Origin: JBAZWE01 sp041658605
GTDB lineage: Bacteria > Actinomycetota > Thermoleophilia > BMS3ABIN01
Assembly: GCA_041658605.1 (NCBI GenBank)
Contig: JBAZZU010000024.1
Location: 1 to 30,866 of the forward strand
Reading direction: 5' to 3'
Length of the DNA stretch: 30,866 nt
The notes below the pieces were generated by a model. That model did no database searches. It saw nothing but the letters and a program-made list of their open reading frames with translations, and had not been told where the DNA came from. Position numbers and translations under genes: made by a program. Below, piece after piece: positions 1 through 8,252 of this stretch. Position 1 is the stretch's first letter; every line of letters begins with the position of its first letter.

Positions 1-100
1 TGAAGTCCGGGAAGGCGGCGGCAAAGTGCAAATCCAGGAGCCAGGAAACCTGCCCGCAGGCTCTAGTCCAGGAAACTCTTCGCGGAAGGAGTGGCTAGGG
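1..100 (+). promoter_or_regulatory. Cobalamin riboswitch, 3' part (cut by window edge)
   Basis: The conserved B12-element core GCCAGGAAACCTGCC lies at 40-54. It is followed by a CTTCGCGGAAGG tail at 78-89, which is matched by CTTCGCG at 8175-8181 in the complete riboswitch further on. The 5' half, including the first conserved box, lies outside the window. The orientation and the terminator just downstream imply B12-responsive control of the cobU-to-cbiXC operon. Confidence 0.85.
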
Positions 101-121
101 TAAAAAATTCGTTCATTTTTT

Positions 122-151
122 AGCCCGCTTCCTTCGGAAGAGGGCTTTTTT
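122..151 (+). terminator. Rho-independent terminator after riboswitch 1
   Basis: A stem AGCCC/GGGCT plus CTTCC/GGAAG, with one G-A mismatch and a three-base loop, is followed by six T. It sits about 20 nt past the riboswitch and 160 nt before cobU, as expected for a transcription-attenuation expression platform. Confidence 0.8.
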
Positions 152-158
152 CGTCTTA

Positions 159-272
159 GGAGAGCCGCCGGGGATTTATCTTGCTCCCGCGATTCGCGCG
201 CCACCTTTGAGGCAAGGACGAACTTTGTGCGCGCGAATAGAGGGTCGCTGCGATAAACCCCCGGCGGCCTCC
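159..272. repeat. Structured intergenic repeat, copy A
   Basis: This is a nested inverted repeat of about 114 bp. The outer arms (159-179 and 253-272) pair over about 20 bp with one bulge. An inner stem of ten pairs (ATTCGCGCGC at 192-201 with GCGCGCGAAT at 229-238) encloses a variable loop. The core segments TTGCTCCC, GATTCGCGCGC, GTGCGCGCGAATAGA and GGTCGCTGCGA recur in copy B at 4059-4131, while the outer arms do not. No coding frame explains it. It lies between the riboswitch terminator and cobU. Confidence 0.75.
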
Positions 273-312
273 GCGACGTTATTCAATATTGTTATTTAAT
301 AAAAGGGATACC

Positions 313-843
313 ATGATTTTTGTTACTGGCGGGGCCAGGAGCGGCAAGAGCGGACTGGCGGAAAAGATGGCTGGCGAGCGCGGCGGGGCGGTTACGTATA
401 TCGCTACCGCCAGGGCCGGAGACGATGAGATGGCGGAGCGTATCGCCAGTCACCGGCTGCGCCGTCCGGTTGGCTGGGCGACCGTCGAAGCGCCGGACGA
501 TCTACCGGGCGTGGTAGAGGACGCCTTGTCCTCGTTTGAAGGAACGGTCCTGGTCGATTGCCTTACTGTTTATATATCGAACGTTCTGCTCAGCCAGGGC
601 ATCGCCAGCGCTGAGCGGATGAAGCGGGCCGTGGATCTGGAGATGGACCGGATGGTCGAGGTATGCAGCGCTGGCAACGGCCGCGTTATCGTCGTGAGCA
701 ACGAGGTGGGTATGGGCGTCGTGCCGGACAACTCCCTCGCGCGGACTTTCCGCGATGTGGCCGGCCGCGCCAACCAGAAACTGGCGGCGGCGGCCGAAGA
801 AGTCTACCTCTGCGTGTCGGGCATACCCATGAAGGTGAAATGA
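313..843 (+). CDS. cobU: Adenosylcobinamide kinase / adenosylcobinamide-phosphate guanylyltransferase
   Basis: This bifunctional enzyme of the nucleotide-loop assembly branch phosphorylates adenosylcobinamide and then transfers GMP to give adenosylcobinamide-GDP. The 176-aa product has the family's usual length. It opens with the P-loop GGARSGKS (residues 6-13) and has His47 in HRLRRPxxW, equivalent to the guanylylated histidine of CobU. The later motifs VDCLTVYISN and VSNEVGMGVVP are also present. I chose ATG 313 because AAAAGGG lies six bases upstream and the product then starts directly at the P-loop strand; an in-frame TTG at 289 is less likely. The stop overlaps the cobQ start (ATGA), so it heads a coupled operon. 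Confidence 0.95.
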   Translation: MIFVTGGARSGKSGLAEKMAGERGGAVTYIATARAGDDEMAERIASHRLRRPVGWATVEAPDDLPGVVEDALSSFEGTVLVDCLTVYISNVLLSQGIASAERMKRAVDLEMDRMVEVCSAGNGRVIVVSNEVGMGVVPDNSLARTFRDVAGRANQKLAAAAEEVYLCVSGIPMKVK

Positions 844-2420
844 ACGTGGAACCAGCCAGGACGATAATGCTTCAGGGAACCGCCTCTCACGCAGGCAAGA
901 CGCTGCTGGTGGCGGGGCTGGCGCGCATCATGGCGCAGGACGGCTATTCGGTGGCGCCATTCAAATCCCAGAACATGTCGCTCAATTCATTCGCCAGCGT
1001 CGACGGCGGCGAGATGGGCCGGGCGCAGGTGGTGCAGGCGGAGGCGGCGGGCATAGAGCCCAGGACCGACATGAACCCGGTACTGCTCAAGCCCACAAGT
1101 GATACCGGTTCGCAAATAATCGTCCACGGACGCCCGGTCGGTACCATGACGGCGCAGAGCTACCATGACTTCAAGCTGAGCCTGCTGGACGCGGTATCGG
1201 AATCGCTCGAGCGGCTTCGCCGCGAGTTCCAGGTGGTCATCATCGAGGGCGCCGGCAGCCCGGCAGAGGTCAATTTCCGCGGCCACGATATCGCCAACAT
1301 GATGGTGGCCGAGATGGCGGACGCACCCGTTCTCCTCATCGGCGATATCGAGCGCGGCGGCGTTTTCGCCTCGCTGGTCGGTACCATGGAGCTGCTCCAG
1401 GAGCAGGAGCGTGAGCGCGTCGAGGGCTTCATCATCAACAAGTTCAGGGGGGACCGCTCCATACTGGAGCCGGGGCTCGATTTTCTCGAAGCGCGCTGTC
1501 AGCGGCCGGTGCTGGGCGTGGTACCGTACATCAGGGATCTGCGTATCGAGGAGGAAGACTCGGTGGCGCTCACGGATACTGGCGGCCATCTGTCGGATTC
1601 AGACCGGGAGGGCGTGTCCGGGGCGGCCATCGCCTCGCGGGCGCTCTGGCCTTCCGATGTGCGCTCGGCGGTCTCCGGCAACGGCAAGACTGTCAAGGTC
1701 CGCGTCATCCGGCTGCCGCGCATGTCCAATTTCACCGATTTTGATTCCATCAAGGCCTGTCCGGGATTCGACTGCGATTACGCTGAGCAGCCCGCCGGGC
1801 TGGCGGCGGCCGACCTCATCGTCCTCCCTGGCACCAAGAGTACTATCTCCGACCTGAAATTCCTCTGGTCGAGCGGCATGGCGGCGGAGATCATCCGCAT
1901 GGCCCAGGGCGGCACGCCGGTCATCGGCATCTGCGGCGGCTACCAGATGCTGGGCGGGAAGATACATGACCCGCATGGCATCGATTCCAGCGCCGGCAGC
2001 GTCAAGGGCCTGGGACTGATTGACATAGAGACTGTTTTTGATAATGAGAAAGAAACGCGGCAGGCGGCCGGAGAGGTGACCGGAACCAGCGCGTTGCTAC
2101 CGAAGGGCGCCGAGGTAATCGGCTATGAGATACACATGGGCCGGTCAAGCCTCGGGCCGGACGCCGAACCCCTGCTCGAAACCAGCTTCGGACCGGATGG
2201 AGCCGTGCGCGCCGACGGCCTCGTCATGGGCAGCTACATGCACGGGTTTTTTGACAGCGACGACGTGCTGGCCGGGCTGCTTTCATACTTCGGCTGTCCG
2301 GCGGAGCTTCCCATGATGGACCGCGGGCTTCTCAAGGAGCATGAATATGATCGCCTGGCGCGGGAGCTGAGGCAGACGCTCGACATGAAGCGCATTTACG
2401 AGATAGCCGGCCTTGGCTGA
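840..2420 (+). CDS. cobQ: Cobyric acid synthase, glutamine-hydrolysing
   Basis: CobQ/CbiP amidates the b, d, e and g side chains of adenosylcobyrinic acid a,c-diamide, using ATP and glutamine. The 526-aa product has the standard two-domain layout. The N-terminal synthetase domain carries the P-loop-like GTASHAGKT. The C-terminal class I glutamine amidotransferase domain has nucleophile Cys365 in GICGGYQ and His468 in SYMHGFFD. ATG 840 overlaps the cobU stop by four bases and gives a normal N-terminus. The frame is open further upstream to 663, but that region is cobU in another frame. Confidence 0.95.
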   Translation: MNVEPARTIMLQGTASHAGKTLLVAGLARIMAQDGYSVAPFKSQNMSLNSFASVDGGEMGRAQVVQAEAAGIEPRTDMNPVLLKPTSDTGSQIIVHGRPVGTMTAQSYHDFKLSLLDAVSESLERLRREFQVVIIEGAGSPAEVNFRGHDIANMMVAEMADAPVLLIGDIERGGVFASLVGTMELLQEQERERVEGFIINKFRGDRSILEPGLDFLEARCQRPVLGVVPYIRDLRIEEEDSVALTDTGGHLSDSDREGVSGAAIASRALWPSDVRSAVSGNGKTVKVRVIRLPRMSNFTDFDSIKACPGFDCDYAEQPAGLAAADLIVLPGTKSTISDLKFLWSSGMAAEIIRMAQGGTPVIGICGGYQMLGGKIHDPHGIDSSAGSVKGLGLIDIETVFDNEKETRQAAGEVTGTSALLPKGAEVIGYEIHMGRSSLGPDAEPLLETSFGPDGAVRADGLVMGSYMHGFFDSDDVLAGLLSYFGCPAELPMMDRGLLKEHEYDRLARELRQTLDMKRIYEIAGLG

Positions 2421-2433
2421 GAGGCTCTTGTAG

Positions 2434-3408
2434 GTGGGAGGAGTTGCGATTTCAGGAGCGGGCACAAAACTCTGGTCCGCCTTCGTGCTGGATCTGCTGC
2501 TCGGCGAACCGCCTGAGAATCTGCATCCGGTCTGCTGGCTGGGCAAGGTAGTGGACTGGGCCGAGAGCATGGTTCCGGGGAGGGATGGCGGCATTTACGC
2601 TCAGCGCGTCGCCGGAGTGATTGTGGCGGTGTTCCTGCCGGCCGGCACGTATGTAGCTGCGAGGGGGGCGTTGAGGATCACGCCAGCGCCGTTGCGTGGC
2701 GCGGCGGAGATAGCACTGCTGTCAACGGCATTCGCGGGAAGATCGCTGTACGACGCCGCCACAGATGTCGAGCGGGCACTGGCGGCGGATATCGGGGAAG
2801 GCCGCGCGGCGGTAGCGCGCATCGTGGGCCGCGACACCTCCGAACTTGACGAGGGCGCGGTAGTCCGCGCGGCGGTCGAGAGCGTGGCCGAGAATGCCAA
2901 CGACGGGGTTGTGGCGCCGCTTTTTTATGCATGCGCCGGAGGAGCTCCCCTGGCGCTGGCCTACAAGATGGTGAACACGCTCGATTCGATGGTCGGCTAC
3001 AGGAATGAGCGGTACAGGGATTTTGGCTGGGCGGCGGCCCGCCTTGACGATATCGCCGGCTATCTTCCCGCCAGGATGACGGTATTGGCGGTCAGCGGCG
3101 CGAGCCTGGTAACGGGCGGTGATGCGCTACAGGCCCTGAAGGTCGCGTTTGGCGACGGGCGCGGGCACGCCAGCCCGAACGCCGGATTATGCGAGGGAGC
3201 GTTCGCTGGTTCGCTGGGCGTGAGGCTTGGCGGAGTGGATCGATACGCCGGGAAGAGCGTTGAAAAGCCGGTGCTCGGCACCGGCCTCAGTAAGGCGGAG
3301 CGCGAGGACATCATGCGGGCCGCGAGGCTCATGTATCTGTCGGCCGCGTTGGCGATGACGGTGTTTACGTTTTTGCGCCGGCTGGTCAAATGGATGGGAA
3401 GAAGATGA
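2434..3408 (+). CDS. cbiB: Adenosylcobinamide-phosphate synthase
   Basis: CbiB (called CobD in Pseudomonas nomenclature) is an integral membrane enzyme. It attaches the aminopropanol phosphate arm to adenosylcobyric acid. The 324-aa product is full length. It has the early FVLDLLLGEPP motif, ESVAENANDGVVAP, and NTLDSMVGYRNERYRDFGWAAARLDDI, as in the family (the last motif is quoted across a few residues and is highly diagnostic). Several hydrophobic segments fit a membrane protein. GTG 2434 follows cobQ by 13 bases; its ribosome site (GAGG) is weak, so the start is the least sure part. The stop overlaps the next gene by ATGA. Confidence 0.93.
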   Translation: MGGVAISGAGTKLWSAFVLDLLLGEPPENLHPVCWLGKVVDWAESMVPGRDGGIYAQRVAGVIVAVFLPAGTYVAARGALRITPAPLRGAAEIALLSTAFAGRSLYDAATDVERALAADIGEGRAAVARIVGRDTSELDEGAVVRAAVESVAENANDGVVAPLFYACAGGAPLALAYKMVNTLDSMVGYRNERYRDFGWAAARLDDIAGYLPARMTVLAVSGASLVTGGDALQALKVAFGDGRGHASPNAGLCEGAFAGSLGVRLGGVDRYAGKSVEKPVLGTGLSKAEREDIMRAARLMYLSAALAMTVFTFLRRLVKWMGRR

Positions 3409-4001
3409 CGGAAAAGAAAGATTTTAAGGATCACGACAGACTGGCCCGGGTAATCTGGGAACAGACCCGCAGCCAGGGCCTCGTCCATCTCTACACCGGC
3501 GACGGCAAGGGTAAGACCACGGCAGCGCTTGGCCTGGCGCTGCGCGCGCTGGGGCGTGACCGCAAGGTGGCGGTGGTCCAGTTCCTCAAGAGGACGAAGC
3601 TCAAGACCGGCGAGATCGTCTTTGCCGAGAAGATGGATGTCCCGCTGTCAATCCGCCAGTTCGGCGCGTCGCGTTTTGCCACGAAAGAGGAGAAGAGCAT
3701 GGTCGAGGAGAGCGGGCAGACGGTCGAGCGCGGCTGGGAGGTCGCCCGCGAGCTTGTCACCAGCGGAGATTATGACCTGATCGTGCTGGACGAGATCACG
3801 CACGTGGTCAGGAACGGGCAGGTGCCGCTGGAGGATCTGATCGACCTGGTGAAGAACAAGGCGCCCTCGCTGGAGCTGGTGCTGACCGGAAGGCACGCGC
3901 CGCCGGAGTTGCAGGATGTATGCGATTATGTCACGGAAATGAAAGAGATCAAGCATCCTTATCGTAGCGGGATCAGGGCGCGCGAGGGGACGGAGTATTG
4001 A
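3405..4001 (+). CDS. cobA: Cob(I)yrinic acid a,c-diamide adenosyltransferase (CobA/CobO type)
   Basis: This enzyme transfers the 5'-deoxyadenosyl group from ATP to Co(I) corrinoids; it belongs to the CobA/BtuR/CobO family. The 198-aa product has the P-loop TGDGKGKTT (residues 31-39), Walker-B-like DLIVLDEI, and the conserved C-terminal LTGRHAPPEL and GIRAREGTEY segments. I chose ATG 3405 over the in-frame ATG 3390 because it forms the ATGA overlap with the cbiB stop, as at the cobU/cobQ junction. Copy B of the intergenic repeat follows. Confidence 0.93.
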   Translation: MTEKKDFKDHDRLARVIWEQTRSQGLVHLYTGDGKGKTTAALGLALRALGRDRKVAVVQFLKRTKLKTGEIVFAEKMDVPLSIRQFGASRFATKEEKSMVEESGQTVERGWEVARELVTSGDYDLIVLDEITHVVRNGQVPLEDLIDLVKNKAPSLELVLTGRHAPPELQDVCDYVTEMKEIKHPYRSGIRAREGTEY

Positions 4002-4035
4002 TAAATACTTTTTATGTGGGGCTTTGTGAGTGGCG

Positions 4036-4153
4036 GCGTTCGGACCGGATTGCCTCCCTTGCTCCCCCGATTCGCGCGCGTTTCTTGTGCCAGTTTCATT
4101 TTTGGTGCGCGCGAATAGAAGGGTCGCTGCGAGAGACAATCCGGGCCGAACGC
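4036..4153. repeat. Structured intergenic repeat, copy B
   Basis: This second nested inverted repeat is about 118 bp. The outer arms 4036-4052 and 4137-4153 are complementary over 17 positions with one mismatch, but differ in sequence from the arms of copy A. The inner stem ATTCGCGCGC/GCGCGCGAAT and the flanking TTGCTCCC and GGTCGCTGCGA segments match copy A. It fills most of the 194-bp gap between cobA and cobD. It could end the cobA transcript, but no T-tract follows the right arm directly. Confidence 0.75.
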
Positions 4154-4195
4154 AGGACAGACTTTTGATGTCAAAAAAGAGGGACTTATCAATTT

Positions 4196-5302
4196 ATGGG
4201 TGAGGATATTAAAAACATGATTCGGAAGATTGTTGATCTGGAGAGTGCTCCGGCGCATGGGGGGCGGCGGGTGGAGGCTCAGCGTCGGTATGGGATTCCC
4301 AAGGAAGAGCTGCTGGACTTCAGCGCCAGCATCAATCTTCTGGGCCCGTCGCCGGAGGCGGTAACCGCGGTCAGAGCCGCCGCTGGCGAGATTGCGTATT
4401 ATCCGGAGGAAGATTCAGCCGGTCTGGTGACGACTGTAGCGGACCATCTCGGTGTTTTTCCTGATGAAGTGGTACTGGGGAACGGCAGCATCGAGATAAT
4501 CTACTGGCTGGCCGTCGTGCTGGAGCCGAAACGGGTGCTGGTCATCGAGCCCACCTTCTCGGAATATCGAAAGGCGTGTGAGGCTGCCGGAGCAGATTGT
4601 GACTCTTTTCAGCTTCTCGAACAGGACGCGTTCGCCCTCGATGTCGCAGAGATCCAGCCGGCGGGTTATGACCTCGTATTCCTGTGCAACCCCAACAATC
4701 CCACCGGCTACCTGGTCCCGCTTGATGAAGTGGCCGCACTCTGGCGTCAGTGCCGCGTCGCCGGCGCCGGCCTGGTAGTCGATGAGGCTTTCATAGATTT
4801 TGCCGGCCATGAGGAATCCATACTCTCGTTTGGCGCCACGCCCGGGCTTTATGTGGTCCGTTCATTCACCAAATCTCATGCACTGGCCGGGCTCCGTCTA
4901 GGGTGCCTGGCGGCCAGTGCTGAATTCACTGCGCTTATGAGAAAGCGGATACCGCCGTGGAACGTCAACGTTTTTGCCCGGGCGGCGGGAAAGGCGTCTC
5001 TCACCGACTGGGAATACATGGCCAGGACCAGGCGTGAGACCGCGAAGGCGCGGGAGCGGCTGTTTGATGATCTCGCCGGAGTGCCGGGCGTCGAGCCGTT
5101 ACCGTCGGAAGCGAATTTTCTTTTATGCCGGCTTGCGGGTATCGGCTCCGATGAGCTGACCGCGCGCCTTGCCAGGAAGGGTATCCTTGTGCGTGACTGC
5201 AGATCGTTTCCCGGCCTTGAGAACAGGTATATCCGAGTGGCGGTCCGCTCCGGGCGCGAGAACTACCAGCTCGTGGACGCGATCAGGAAAGCCGCCAGGT
5301 GA
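4196..5302 (+). CDS. cobD: L-threonine-O-3-phosphate decarboxylase, PLP-dependent
   Basis: It makes (R)-1-aminopropan-2-ol phosphate, the substrate of CbiB, from threonine phosphate. The 368-aa fold type I PLP enzyme belongs to the histidinol-phosphate aminotransferase superfamily. The start HGGRR and the segment LLDFSASINLLGP mark the CobD subgroup rather than HisC. CNPNNPTG and the PLP lysine Lys226 in SFTKSHALAG are present. Two starts are possible, ATG 4196 and ATG 4217, each with only a distant GAGG; the longer is listed. The stop overlaps the GTG of cbiA (GTGA). Confidence 0.9.
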   Translation: MGEDIKNMIRKIVDLESAPAHGGRRVEAQRRYGIPKEELLDFSASINLLGPSPEAVTAVRAAAGEIAYYPEEDSAGLVTTVADHLGVFPDEVVLGNGSIEIIYWLAVVLEPKRVLVIEPTFSEYRKACEAAGADCDSFQLLEQDAFALDVAEIQPAGYDLVFLCNPNNPTGYLVPLDEVAALWRQCRVAGAGLVVDEAFIDFAGHEESILSFGATPGLYVVRSFTKSHALAGLRLGCLAASAEFTALMRKRIPPWNVNVFARAAGKASLTDWEYMARTRRETAKARERLFDDLAGVPGVEPLPSEANFLLCRLAGIGSDELTARLARKGILVRDCRSFPGLENRYIRVAVRSGRENYQLVDAIRKAAR

Positions 5303-6729
5303 ATCGCCCGCTGATAATAGCCGGCGCCGCCAGCGGTGTGGGCAAGACAACGATTGCGACCGGCATCATGGGCGCGTTGAAGCGACGGGGCCTGAAGGTG
5401 GCGCCGTTCAAGGTCGGCCCGGATTACATCGACCCGGGTTATCATTCCCGCGCCGCCGGAGTTCCCAGCCGCAACCTCGACACCTGGCTGACATCCCCGG
5501 ATGTGGTCCGTTCGATTTTTTCGAGAGGCTCCATGGGCGCCGATGTGAGCGTGGTGGAGGGCGTCATGGGACTTTTTGACGGGCGCACGGGCGCCGGCAA
5601 CGAGGGGAGCACGGCCGAGGTCGCCGGGCTGATCGGCGGCGATGTCTTTCTTGTCGTCGACTGTCAGCGGCAGGCACGCAGCCTGGCGCCGGTCCTTTCC
5701 GGCTTCGCATCTTTCGACCCGGAGCTGAAACCTGCCGGAGCGATACTCAACAATGTGGGCAGCGCCAGCCACACGCGCATCCTCAAGGACGCGGCACACG
5801 AGGCGGGAGTCGAAGTATACGGCGTGCTGCCGCGGCGCGGCGATATATCCATGCCCTCGCGTCACCTGGGGCTGGTCCCGGCCGGGGAGCGCGAATCGGA
5901 CGGTGAAGTGCTGGCGCGGATAATCGATCACGTTGCCGAGAACGTCGACCTCGACGCGCTGCTCTCCCTTACGGCGGCAGAGGACACGACAGCGGTGGCA
6001 TCAGCCGATGCGCATGCTGGTTCCGGCGAAAGGCCGGTGTCTGATGAATCCGCGAATCCGACAAATTCCACAAAGAAACCGCGCGCCCGCATCGCGGTCG
6101 CGCGTGACGAAGCTTTTTCCTTTTATTATGTCGACAGCCTGGAAGCCCTTGAGCGGGCCGGCGCCGAACTCCTCTACTTCAGTCCCCTGCGCGATAGCGA
6201 GCTGCCCGACTGCGACGGCATCTACCTGGGCGGCGGTTTCCCGGAGATATTCGCGTCCGGGCTTGAGGCCAATACGGCCATGCGTACCTCCGTGGCGGCG
6301 GCGGTAAGGGATGGTCTTCCCGCTTACGCTGAATGCGGCGGGCTGGTCTACCTTGGCCGCGAAGTCGTCATCGACGGTGAGCGGCGCATGATGGCCGGGG
6401 CCATACCGCTGGCCGCGCGCATGACCGGACGCCGGCAGGCCCTTGGTTATGTCGAGGCCGCGGCCCGCAAGGACAACCTACTGCTGCACGCGGGCGAGCG
6501 CGTCCGCGGGCACGAGTTTCACTGGTCGGCGATCGACTGGCGGGAGGACATGCTTGCCTATGACTGTTTTTCATCGGGCGAACCCGGCGGAAAAGCAGAG
6601 GGCTTCAGCAATGGATACCTGCTGGCGTCCTACGTCCATATTCATTTTGCCGGAAATGAAAATGCGACCGCGAATTTTATTGATGCATGCGCCGGCGTGA
6701 AAGGAGCGGTTTCCAGTGCGACCAGTTGA
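5299..6729 (+). CDS. cbiA: Cobyrinic acid a,c-diamide synthase, glutamine-hydrolysing
   Basis: CbiA amidates the a and c carboxylates of (cobalt) cobyrinic acid. The 476-aa product contains the P-loop GAASGVGKT (residues 9-17) and early synthetase motifs (FKVGPDYIDPGYH, NLDTW, EGVMGLFDG). A polar linker around residues 230-265 is rich in Ala, Ser and Thr. The C-terminal class I amidotransferase domain has nucleophile Cys346 in YAECGGLVYLG, then HEFHWS and SYVHIHF near residues 446-450. GTG 5299 overlaps the cobD stop by four bases. The 3' end overlaps the cbiX-cbiC start by 14 bases. Confidence 0.95.
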   Translation: MNRPLIIAGAASGVGKTTIATGIMGALKRRGLKVAPFKVGPDYIDPGYHSRAAGVPSRNLDTWLTSPDVVRSIFSRGSMGADVSVVEGVMGLFDGRTGAGNEGSTAEVAGLIGGDVFLVVDCQRQARSLAPVLSGFASFDPELKPAGAILNNVGSASHTRILKDAAHEAGVEVYGVLPRRGDISMPSRHLGLVPAGERESDGEVLARIIDHVAENVDLDALLSLTAAEDTTAVASADAHAGSGERPVSDESANPTNSTKKPRARIAVARDEAFSFYYVDSLEALERAGAELLYFSPLRDSELPDCDGIYLGGGFPEIFASGLEANTAMRTSVAAAVRDGLPAYAECGGLVYLGREVVIDGERRMMAGAIPLAARMTGRRQALGYVEAAARKDNLLLHAGERVRGHEFHWSAIDWREDMLAYDCFSSGEPGGKAEGFSNGYLLASYVHIHFAGNENATANFIDACAGVKGAVSSATS

Positions 6730-7906
6730 TCCTGTCCATTTCAGGGATGGAGGAACCGGCGTCATCGTCATCGGACACGGCAGCCGGGCTCCGGAAGCAC
6801 TCGTTCTTTTGAACTGGGTCGCTGACCGCCTGGCGGTCAGGCTTGGAATGCCGGTGCTGGCGGCGTCGTTGCAGTTCAACAAGCCGACGCTAGACGACTG
6901 TTGCCAGGAACTGGCCAAGGCGGGCGCCCGTCGTGTCGTCGTCGTGCCCTATTTTCTTTATGAGGGCAATCACCTGAAGATAGATATTCCCGAAGAGCTT
7001 GACCGTCTGCGCCAGGAGCTGCCCGGAACTCAGTTTGTGCTTGCCGATACGCTCGGCGCCGACGAGCTGCTGGTGGAAGTGCTGGCGCGGCGTGCGCTGC
7101 AGAAGACCGAACCGCTGAAACCTGAAAATGATGGGCATAACGATGAAGGCGACGCCGCGGACCTGCTCGCCTCGCTGTTAGGCGCCGGCTGCGGCGGCGA
7201 AGCTGATATATGCGAAAGACCCGTCGCGATCGCGCAGCATCCCATCGAAGCCGAGAGCTTTGAGATCATAGACAGCCTGCTGGAGCCCGAGGACCCCGAA
7301 GACCCGGAGTATCAGGTTGTGCGCCGTATCGTGCACACGACCGGAGACCCGTCACTGTCGCGCGCGGTTATCTTTTCACCGGGTGCCATAGCGGCCGGCG
7401 TGGCAGCCCTGGCCGAGGGAACAAAAATCTTATGTGACGTCAACATGGTGGCCGCCGGCATCGGACCGACCGCCGCCCTCCGTAGTATCGACGTGACCTG
7501 CCTGGTGGCGGAGCCCGAGACGGCGCTTCTGTCCCGGCGGGAAGGCCTGACCCGGGGCGCCGCGGCCATGAGGCTGGCGGCGCGGAAGCAGGCGGGCGGC
7601 CAGGATGAGGACAAAAGCTCCGGAGCGCGGACCGAAAAGGGTGACGGCTCCATGCTGGACGGCGCGATCGTCGCGGTCGGCAACGCCCCCACGGCTCTCT
7701 TTGAGCTTTTGCGGCTCGTCACTGAGGAAGGCGTGAGGCCGGCGCTGGTCGTCGGCGTACCCGTGGGTTTTGTCGGAGCGGCCGAGAGCAAGGACGCACT
7801 TGCGGCATCCGGCCTTCCTTTCATTACGATTCCCGGCAACCGCGGCGGCAGCAGCATCGCGGTGGCTATCGTGAACGCGCTGCTGAGGATGAGCTTACAA
7901 GGTTAG
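6716..7906 (+). CDS. Fusion of sirohydrochlorin cobaltochelatase (CbiX) and cobalt-precorrin-8 methylmutase (CbiC)
   Basis: This 396-aa protein joins two pathway enzymes. The N-terminal domain (about 1-130) is a short CbiX-type chelatase with metal-site His21 in VIVIGHGSR and His86 in FLYEGNHLKIDI. An acidic linker follows, with a DEGDAADLL stretch and PEDPEDPEYQ just before the second domain. The CbiC domain (about 165-396) carries the catalytic His207 in RRIVHTTGD, CDVNMVAAGI, AVGNAPTALFEL and a Gly-rich C-terminal NRGGSS. The activities would insert cobalt at the pathway entry and move the C-11 methyl to C-12 at the end of ring synthesis. AGGAG lies nine bases before the GTG start. This is the last gene before the second riboswitch. 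Confidence 0.9.
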   Translation: MRPVDPVHFRDGGTGVIVIGHGSRAPEALVLLNWVADRLAVRLGMPVLAASLQFNKPTLDDCCQELAKAGARRVVVVPYFLYEGNHLKIDIPEELDRLRQELPGTQFVLADTLGADELLVEVLARRALQKTEPLKPENDGHNDEGDAADLLASLLGAGCGGEADICERPVAIAQHPIEAESFEIIDSLLEPEDPEDPEYQVVRRIVHTTGDPSLSRAVIFSPGAIAAGVAALAEGTKILCDVNMVAAGIGPTAALRSIDVTCLVAEPETALLSRREGLTRGAAAMRLAARKQAGGQDEDKSSGARTEKGDGSMLDGAIVAVGNAPTALFELLRLVTEEGVRPALVVGVPVGFVGAAESKDALAASGLPFITIPGNRGGSSIAVAIVNALLRMSLQG

Positions 7907-7959
7907 TGACAAACGCAATAATAAAAAATCAACTATTGTCAAGTGATGATTTGAACTTG

Positions 7960-7988
7960 TTGATAAAAAAATTTCATTTATATATACT
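7960..7988 (+). promoter_or_regulatory. Sigma-70-type promoter of the cbiM operon
   Basis: TTGATA (7960-7965) and TATACT (7983-7988) are separated by 17 bases. Each differs from consensus at one position. They lie in an AT-rich stretch immediately upstream of the riboswitch, so transcription would begin near 7995. Confidence 0.7.
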
Positions 7989-8004
7989 CCGATGCTCAAA
8001 GCAA

Positions 8005-8195
8005 GGTCAGTGGGGCTTCCGGTTCTTTAATGGAAGCTTAATTGGGGCAAGTCCGGTGCAAGACCGGCGCAGTCCCGCTACTGTTAGTGAGAACCGTGTA
8101 CAGACAGGATATTTGTCTGTCGTACCGGTTTTTCACAAGCCAGAAAACCCGCCCCTGACCAGAATTCCGAGAACCTTCGCGAGAAAGGGGCAGGA
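8005..8195 (+). promoter_or_regulatory. Cobalamin riboswitch, complete
   Basis: The closing stem GGTCAG...GGGG at 8005-8015 pairs with CCCCTGACC at 8152-8160. Between them are GGGGCAAGTCCGGTGCAAG and CGCAGTCCCGCTACTG, the hallmark first box, followed by GCCAGAAAACCCGCC, the B12-box region. The CTTCGCGAGAAAGGGG tail resembles that of riboswitch 1. It controls cbiM and, through read-through, the cobalt transporter and corrin-ring genes. Confidence 0.93.
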
Positions 8196-8217
8196 TTATG
8201 ACGGCATTTCCATAGAT

Positions 8218-8252
8218 AACCCTTCGTCCGGCTTACAGGATGAAGGGTTTTT
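8218..8252 (+). terminator. Rho-independent terminator of riboswitch 2
   Basis: An 11-bp stem ACCCTTCGTCC/GGATGAAGGGT with one G-U pair and an eight-base loop is followed by TTTTT. It lies 41 bases before the cbiM start, as expected for the riboswitch expression platform. Confidence 0.88.

Noticed and set aside
987..1589. 200-aa minus-strand open frame
   Set aside because: It is antisense to cobQ and looks like a codon-position shadow.
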